Source: Pseudomonadota bacterium (lineage in GTDB: Bacteria; Pseudomonadota; Alphaproteobacteria; Rhizobiales; Xanthobacteraceae). From it: 9,662 nucleotides of DNA. The DNA lies in assembly GCA_023432885.1 (NCBI GenBank), contig JAEZEU010000132.1:1-9662 (forward strand), given 5' to 3'. Shown piece after piece: positions 6,717-9,662 of the stretch (within the stretch, counting starts at the first letter, position 1; each line of letters begins with the position of its first letter). The notes below the pieces were generated by a model that searched no databases, was not told the origin of the DNA, and saw nothing but the letters and a program-made list of their open reading frames with translations. The position numbers were made by a program, and so were the translations under genes.

Positions 6717-7199
6717 ATGAACAAGTCCGTGACACCTGTTGGAACCGATCGCAACGTGGCGCGCCGGGAGCCCAATCCTTTCTCCTTCCTGCAGCAGGAG
6801 ATCGATCGGCTGTTCGAAGGCGTGACTCGCGGTTTCCCCAGCTTCCCAGCCTTCTCCGGCGCAGGTGCCAACCTGCCGCGGATGGACGTTAGCGAGACCG
6901 ACAAGTCCATTGAAATCGAGGCAGAACTTCCGGGCCTCGAAACCAAAGACGTACAAATCAACCTTTCGGACAACGTCCTGACCATTCGCGGCGAGCGGAA
7001 GAACGAGCGTGAGGAGAAGGACAAGGACTATCACCTGGTCGAGCGAAGCTATGGCTCGTTTTCGCGCTCGGTGGAACTGCCGCAGGGCGTGAAACCGGAA
7101 GACGTCTCGGCGGAGATTGCCAAGGGCGTGCTCAAGGTGACCGTGAAGAAACCGGCGCCGAAACAGAGCAAGCAGATCGAGATCAAGCCGGCTGCCTGA
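6717..7199 (+). CDS. Small heat-shock protein, Hsp20/alpha-crystallin family
   Basis: This 160-residue ATP-independent chaperone should form oligomers that hold unfolding proteins until Hsp70/ClpB systems refold them. A variable N-terminal arm (1-52, with FSFLQQEIDRLFE) is followed by the alpha-crystallin domain (about 53-145), which contains ELPGLETKDVQI and ends in the hallmark KGVLKVTV (Gly137, Leu139). The C-terminal tail carries an I-x-I anchor, IEI (154-156), that docks between dimers. The length is normal for bacterial class A/C members. The start is set by AGGAGG five bases upstream. It is alone on its strand, with the FixK-like box shared with adh upstream. The leader is too short for a ROSE thermometer, and no CIRCE element is seen, so heat control is not evident. 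An sHSP may also coat PHA granules, a loose link to phaC nearby. Confidence 0.95.
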   Translation: MNKSVTPVGTDRNVARREPNPFSFLQQEIDRLFEGVTRGFPSFPAFSGAGANLPRMDVSETDKSIEIEAELPGLETKDVQINLSDNVLTIRGERKNEREEKDKDYHLVERSYGSFSRSVELPQGVKPEDVSAEIAKGVLKVTVKKPAPKQSKQIEIKPAA

Positions 7200-7212
7200 A
7201 GCCAAGATGATT

Positions 7213-7250
7213 AGCGGGCGAGCGCCGCAGCCGCGATCGCGGTGCCCGCT
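7213..7250 (+). terminator. Weak terminator-like stem after hsp20
   Basis: Arms AGCGGGC (7213-7219) and GCCCGCT (7244-7250) enclose a perfect 12-bp palindrome CCGCGATCGCGG (7231-7242). It begins 14 bases after the hsp20 stop. There is no real T-tract (CTTGCCTT follows), so it may stabilise the 3' end or work with Rho rather than terminate alone. Confidence 0.45.
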
Positions 7251-7318
7251 CTTGCCTTGGGCGGCGGGATAGCTGCGTCATTTCATCCTCTGAGGCAGGC
7301 TGGCTGTGTAAGTCATTG

Positions 7319-7365
7319 AAATCGGCCGGATCGGGAGCCAAAATTTGGCTCCGTCGGGCCGGTTT
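7319..7365. repeat. Long intergenic hairpin
   Basis: An inner perfect inverted repeat, GGAGCCAAA (7334-7342) and TTTGGCTCC (7344-7352), is nested in an outer pair, AAATCGGCC (7319-7327) and GGCCGGTTT (7357-7365), with one G-U pair. An asymmetric loop (6 and 4 bases) separates the two helices. It is not followed by a T-run and lies just upstream of the secE promoter. It could be a dispersed palindromic repeat, a bidirectional terminator or a protein site. Confidence 0.5.
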
Positions 7366-7379
7366 CGGCGAGCCGTATC

Positions 7380-7408
7380 TTGACCTTTGCCCGGTCCCGC
7401 AGTAGATA
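7380..7408 (+). promoter_or_regulatory. Housekeeping promoter of the secE operon
   Basis: TTGACC (7380-7385) and TAGATA (7403-7408) are separated by exactly 17 bp, matching the sigma70 pattern and the alphaproteobacterial CTTGAC preference (the base before is C). Transcription would start near 7415 and give a leader of about 165 nt before secE. Confidence 0.6.
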
Positions 7409-7581
7409 CCTGCCACCTGCTGCCGGCCCGTTTTTCGGATATCCGGCGCGGCGTTGAATTCCCCCCGAACAATCGAGCTCGTTTTCGCGGCTCATCCTTC
7501 CGACGAGGGCTGGGCTGATATCGGCTGCTCGGGATTCCCTTAAAATCAAACATCGTCTCGCGACGGCCTTGGATCGACAGA

Positions 7582-7773
7582 ATGGCTTTCAGCCCGTTCA
7601 AATTCCTGCAGGAAGTGCGCTCGGAGGCCGGCAAGGTCACCTGGCCGACCCGCCGTGAGGTGACCATTACGACCATCATGGTGTTTATCATGGTGGCATT
7701 GGCATCGATCTTCTTTTTCGTGGCGGATCAGGCGATCCGCTATCTGGTTACCCTCGTACTGGGCATCCACTGA
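7582..7773 (+). CDS. secE: Preprotein translocase subunit SecE
   Basis: This 63-residue inner-membrane protein clamps and stabilises SecY in the SecYEG protein-export channel. It is the short single-span type found in most bacteria outside the enterics. The amphipathic SecE signature is KFLQEVRSEAGKVTWPTRREV (about residues 7-27, slightly abbreviated here), with the conserved VTWPT, followed by one hydrophobic helix (about 29-60). The start ATG has only a weak GGA 9-11 bases upstream. Its TGA overlaps the nusG ATG by one base (TGATG), so the two are co-translated. The position before nusG is the conserved bacterial order. Confidence 0.97.
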   Translation: MAFSPFKFLQEVRSEAGKVTWPTRREVTITTIMVFIMVALASIFFFVADQAIRYLVTLVLGIH

Positions 7774-8318
7774 TGAATACTCAACTCATGGACAAGCGCT
7801 GGTATATCGTTCACGCCTATTCCAACTTCGAGAAGAAGGTCGCGGAGTCGATCCGCGAGCAGGCCAAGCAGCGCGGGCTTGAGGAACTGTTCGAGCAGGT
7901 GCTGGTGCCGACCGAGAAGGTCACCGAGGTTCGACGCGGCCGCAAGATCGACGCCGAGCGGAAATTCTTCCCGGGCTATGTGCTCGTGAAGATGAAGCTG
8001 ACCGACGAGGCGTTTCATCTGATCAAGAACACGCCCAAGGTCACCGGCTTTCTCGGCGCCGAGAACAAGCCGATGCCGATCTCGGAAGCGGAAGCCATGC
8101 GCATCCTGCATCAGGTGCAGGAAGGCGTGGAACGGCCGAAGGCGTCGGTGTCGTTCGAGATCGGCGAGAACGTCCGCGTGGCGGATGGCCCGTTCGCCTC
8201 GTTCTCCGGCGTGGTCGAGGAAATCGACGAGGCACGCTCGCGCGTGAAGGTCGCGGTGTCGATCTTCGGCCGGGCCACGCCGGTCGAACTGGAATTCGGT
8301 CAGGTCGAGAAGGTCTGA
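7773..8318 (+). CDS. nusG: Transcription termination/antitermination factor NusG
   Basis: The product has 181 residues. It binds the RNA polymerase clamp, reduces pausing, and links polymerase to Rho or to the leading ribosome through S10. The NGN domain spans about residues 8-113, with WYIVHAYSNFEKKV at its start and KFFPGYVLVKM (64-74). The KOW domain follows at about 128-165 (GENVRVADGPFASFSGVV) and ends with FGRATPVELEFGQVEKV, all typical. I use the ATG overlapping the secE stop. Met6 at 7788, giving MDKRWYIVHAY, is a plausible alternative because many NusG proteins begin close to there; neither has a good Shine-Dalgarno. Confidence 0.97.
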   Translation: MNTQLMDKRWYIVHAYSNFEKKVAESIREQAKQRGLEELFEQVLVPTEKVTEVRRGRKIDAERKFFPGYVLVKMKLTDEAFHLIKNTPKVTGFLGAENKPMPISEAEAMRILHQVQEGVERPKASVSFEIGENVRVADGPFASFSGVVEEIDEARSRVKVAVSIFGRATPVELEFGQVEKV

Positions 8319-8324
8319 TTGGAG

Positions 8325-8347
8325 TGCGCGAAGCGCAATCTTCGCGT
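8325..8347 (+). promoter_or_regulatory. Alternative hairpins after nusG
   Basis: CGCGAAG (8327-8333) pairs with CTTCGCG (8340-8346) across a 6-base loop. The same bases can instead form TGCGC-GAA-GCGCA (8325-8337). The two folds exclude each other. No T-run follows, so this is not an ordinary terminator. It may mark mRNA processing or tune read-through from nusG to rplK. Confidence 0.4.
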
Positions 8348-8360
8348 AAAGTAGAGAGGT

Positions 8361-8405
8361 CGTGGGAGGAAAGGGCGGTCGCCAGCCGTCTCGATCCGCA
8401 CCACG
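8361..8405 (+). promoter_or_regulatory. Candidate L1-binding site in the rplK leader
   Basis: Ribosomal protein L1 is known to repress its own L11-L1 operon by binding a leader structure that imitates 23S rRNA helices 76-77. Here CGTGG (8361-8365) pairs with CCACG (8401-8405), and GAGG follows the left arm directly, as in the rRNA GGUGGGAGG...ACCAC. GCGG (8375-8378) can pair with CCGC (8396-8399) beyond an asymmetric loop. The right-hand loop does not carry the full rRNA sequence, so this is a tentative call. Confidence 0.35.
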
Positions 8406-8417
8406 CAACCTGAAACC

Positions 8418-8441
8418 GCCGGCTCGCCGGCACAACAGGAG
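8418..8441 (+). promoter_or_regulatory. rplK ribosome binding site with adjacent hairpin
   Basis: AGGAG (8437-8441) lies 6 bases before the rplK ATG. A compact stem GCCGG/CCGGC with loop CTCG (8418-8431) ends five bases before it. The stem leaves the site open but could be part of the L1 control structure. Confidence 0.5.
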
Positions 8442-8447
8442 TGATAC

Positions 8448-8876
8448 ATGGCAAAGAAAGTGACCGGATACCTGAAGCTTCAGGTGCCGGCGGGAGCTGC
8501 GAACCCGTCGCCCCCGATCGGCCCCGCGCTTGGTCAGCGCGGTCTCAACATCATGGAGTTCTGCAAGGCGTTCAACGCCCAGACCCAGAAGGAAGAGAAA
8601 AACACCCCGATCCCGGTGATCATCACAATCTATGCGGATCGTTCCTTCACCTTCGAGATGAAGACGCCGCCGATGTCGTTCTTCCTCAAGAAGGCCGCCA
8701 AGATCGATACCGGCTCCAAGGCGCCGGGCCGCGACAAGGCCGGCAAGGTGACCAAGGCGCAGGTGCGCGAGATCGCCGAGAAGAAGATGAAGGATCTCAA
8801 TTGCGACACCGTCGAAGCGGCCATGAAGATGGTCGAGGGCTCCGCCCGTTCGATGGGTCTGGAAGTTGCGGGGTAA
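8448..8876 (+). CDS. rplK: 50S ribosomal protein L11
   Basis: The product has 142 residues, the normal length. It binds the GTPase-associated centre of 23S rRNA (helices 43-44) and takes part in elongation-factor turnover and the RelA stringent response. The N-terminal domain has the proline-rich NPSPPIGPALGQRGLNI (from residue 19), the thiostrepton-contacting surface. The C-terminal RNA-binding domain includes DKAGKVTKAQVREIAEKK and closes with the L11 signature EGSARSMGLEV. The start has AGGAG at a 6-base spacing. It is preceded by a 129-base leader after nusG and followed by rplA 6 bases later, as in most bacteria. Confidence 0.98.
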   Translation: MAKKVTGYLKLQVPAGAANPSPPIGPALGQRGLNIMEFCKAFNAQTQKEEKNTPIPVIITIYADRSFTFEMKTPPMSFFLKKAAKIDTGSKAPGRDKAGKVTKAQVREIAEKKMKDLNCDTVEAAMKMVEGSARSMGLEVAG

Positions 8877-8882
8877 GGCGCC

Positions 8883-9575
<693 letters not shown>

Positions 9576-9603
9576 TGAGCGGCCGGAAGGCATGAGAATT
9601 GAG

Positions 9604-9640
9604 GGGCGGGATCGGGCAACCGGTTCCGCCCTTTGCGTTT
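9604..9640 (+). terminator. Terminator/attenuator after rplA
   Basis: A 12-bp stem (GGGCGGGATCGG at 9604-9615 with CCGGTTCCGCCC at 9620-9631, two G-U pairs) is capped by a GCAA tetraloop and followed by TTTGCGTTT. It lies 28 bases after the rplA stop, where many bacteria reduce or end transcription before the rplJ-rplL leader. The T-tract is short and interrupted, so partial read-through is likely. Confidence 0.7.
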
Positions 9641-9662
9641 GAGGCAGGCCATTCGTTTTCGT

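Larger units (their letters stand above)
7200..7581. other. Gene-free stretch between hsp20 and secE
   Basis: No convincing coding sequence or tRNA is found in these 382 bases. It holds a terminator-like stem (7213-7250), a long hairpin (7319-7365), a sigma70-type promoter (7380-7408) and an AT-richer leader before secE. It lacks the tRNA-Trp gene that often precedes secE in related bacteria; that expectation is recalled, not tested. Confidence 0.6.

Noticed and set aside
7200..7581. A tRNA-Trp gene before secE
   Set aside because: No cloverleaf, CCA anticodon loop or GGTTCGA-type T-loop could be found in this stretch.

Overview
The window is GC-rich, densely coded alphaproteobacterial DNA. 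The protein sequences, the uninterrupted secE-nusG-rplK-rplA order and the two FixK-type boxes suggest the Bradyrhizobium / Rhodopseudomonas / Afipia group. That placement comes from recalled family features, not from a database search.

The left two thirds (1-7199) hold five genes arranged around two divergent promoter regions. A magnesium-type P-ATPase (mgtA-like, minus strand, C-terminus cut off by the window edge) diverges from a class I poly-hydroxyalkanoate synthase (phaC, plus). phaC runs head-on, with overlapping stop codons, into a minus-strand two-gene operon: a zinc alcohol dehydrogenase followed by a two-domain phosphotransferase/P-loop kinase that starts on a GTG overlapping the dehydrogenase stop. 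The dehydrogenase diverges from a small heat-shock protein gene (hsp20, plus). Each divergent gap (2133-2247 and 6584-6716) contains one exact match to the FixK2-type box TTG(A/C)-N6-(T/G)CAA. In both gaps a -10-like hexamer lies 27-29 bp from the box centre, as expected for an FNR/CRP-type class II promoter. The likely reading is a small oxygen-limitation or stress module: carbon storage, reductant disposal, protein protection and cation import under a shared FNR/FixK-family regulator. The co-regulation is inferred from the DNA sites; the gene identities are much firmer.

The right third (7582-9575) is the housekeeping secE-nusG-rplK-rplA operon: a preprotein translocase subunit, a transcription elongation factor, and ribosomal proteins L11 and L1. 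A 382-bp gene-free stretch (7200-7581) separates it from hsp20. That stretch holds a weak hsp20 terminator-like stem, a long intergenic hairpin and a good housekeeping promoter for secE. The nusG-rplK leader carries alternative hairpins and a candidate L1-binding mimic of 23S rRNA. A strong GCAA-capped terminator or attenuator follows rplA, ahead of where rplJ would be expected.

No mobile element, CRISPR array, tRNA or rRNA gene was seen. I found no completely unknown system; the most interesting signal is the matched pair of FixK-like boxes that ties the five-gene block together.
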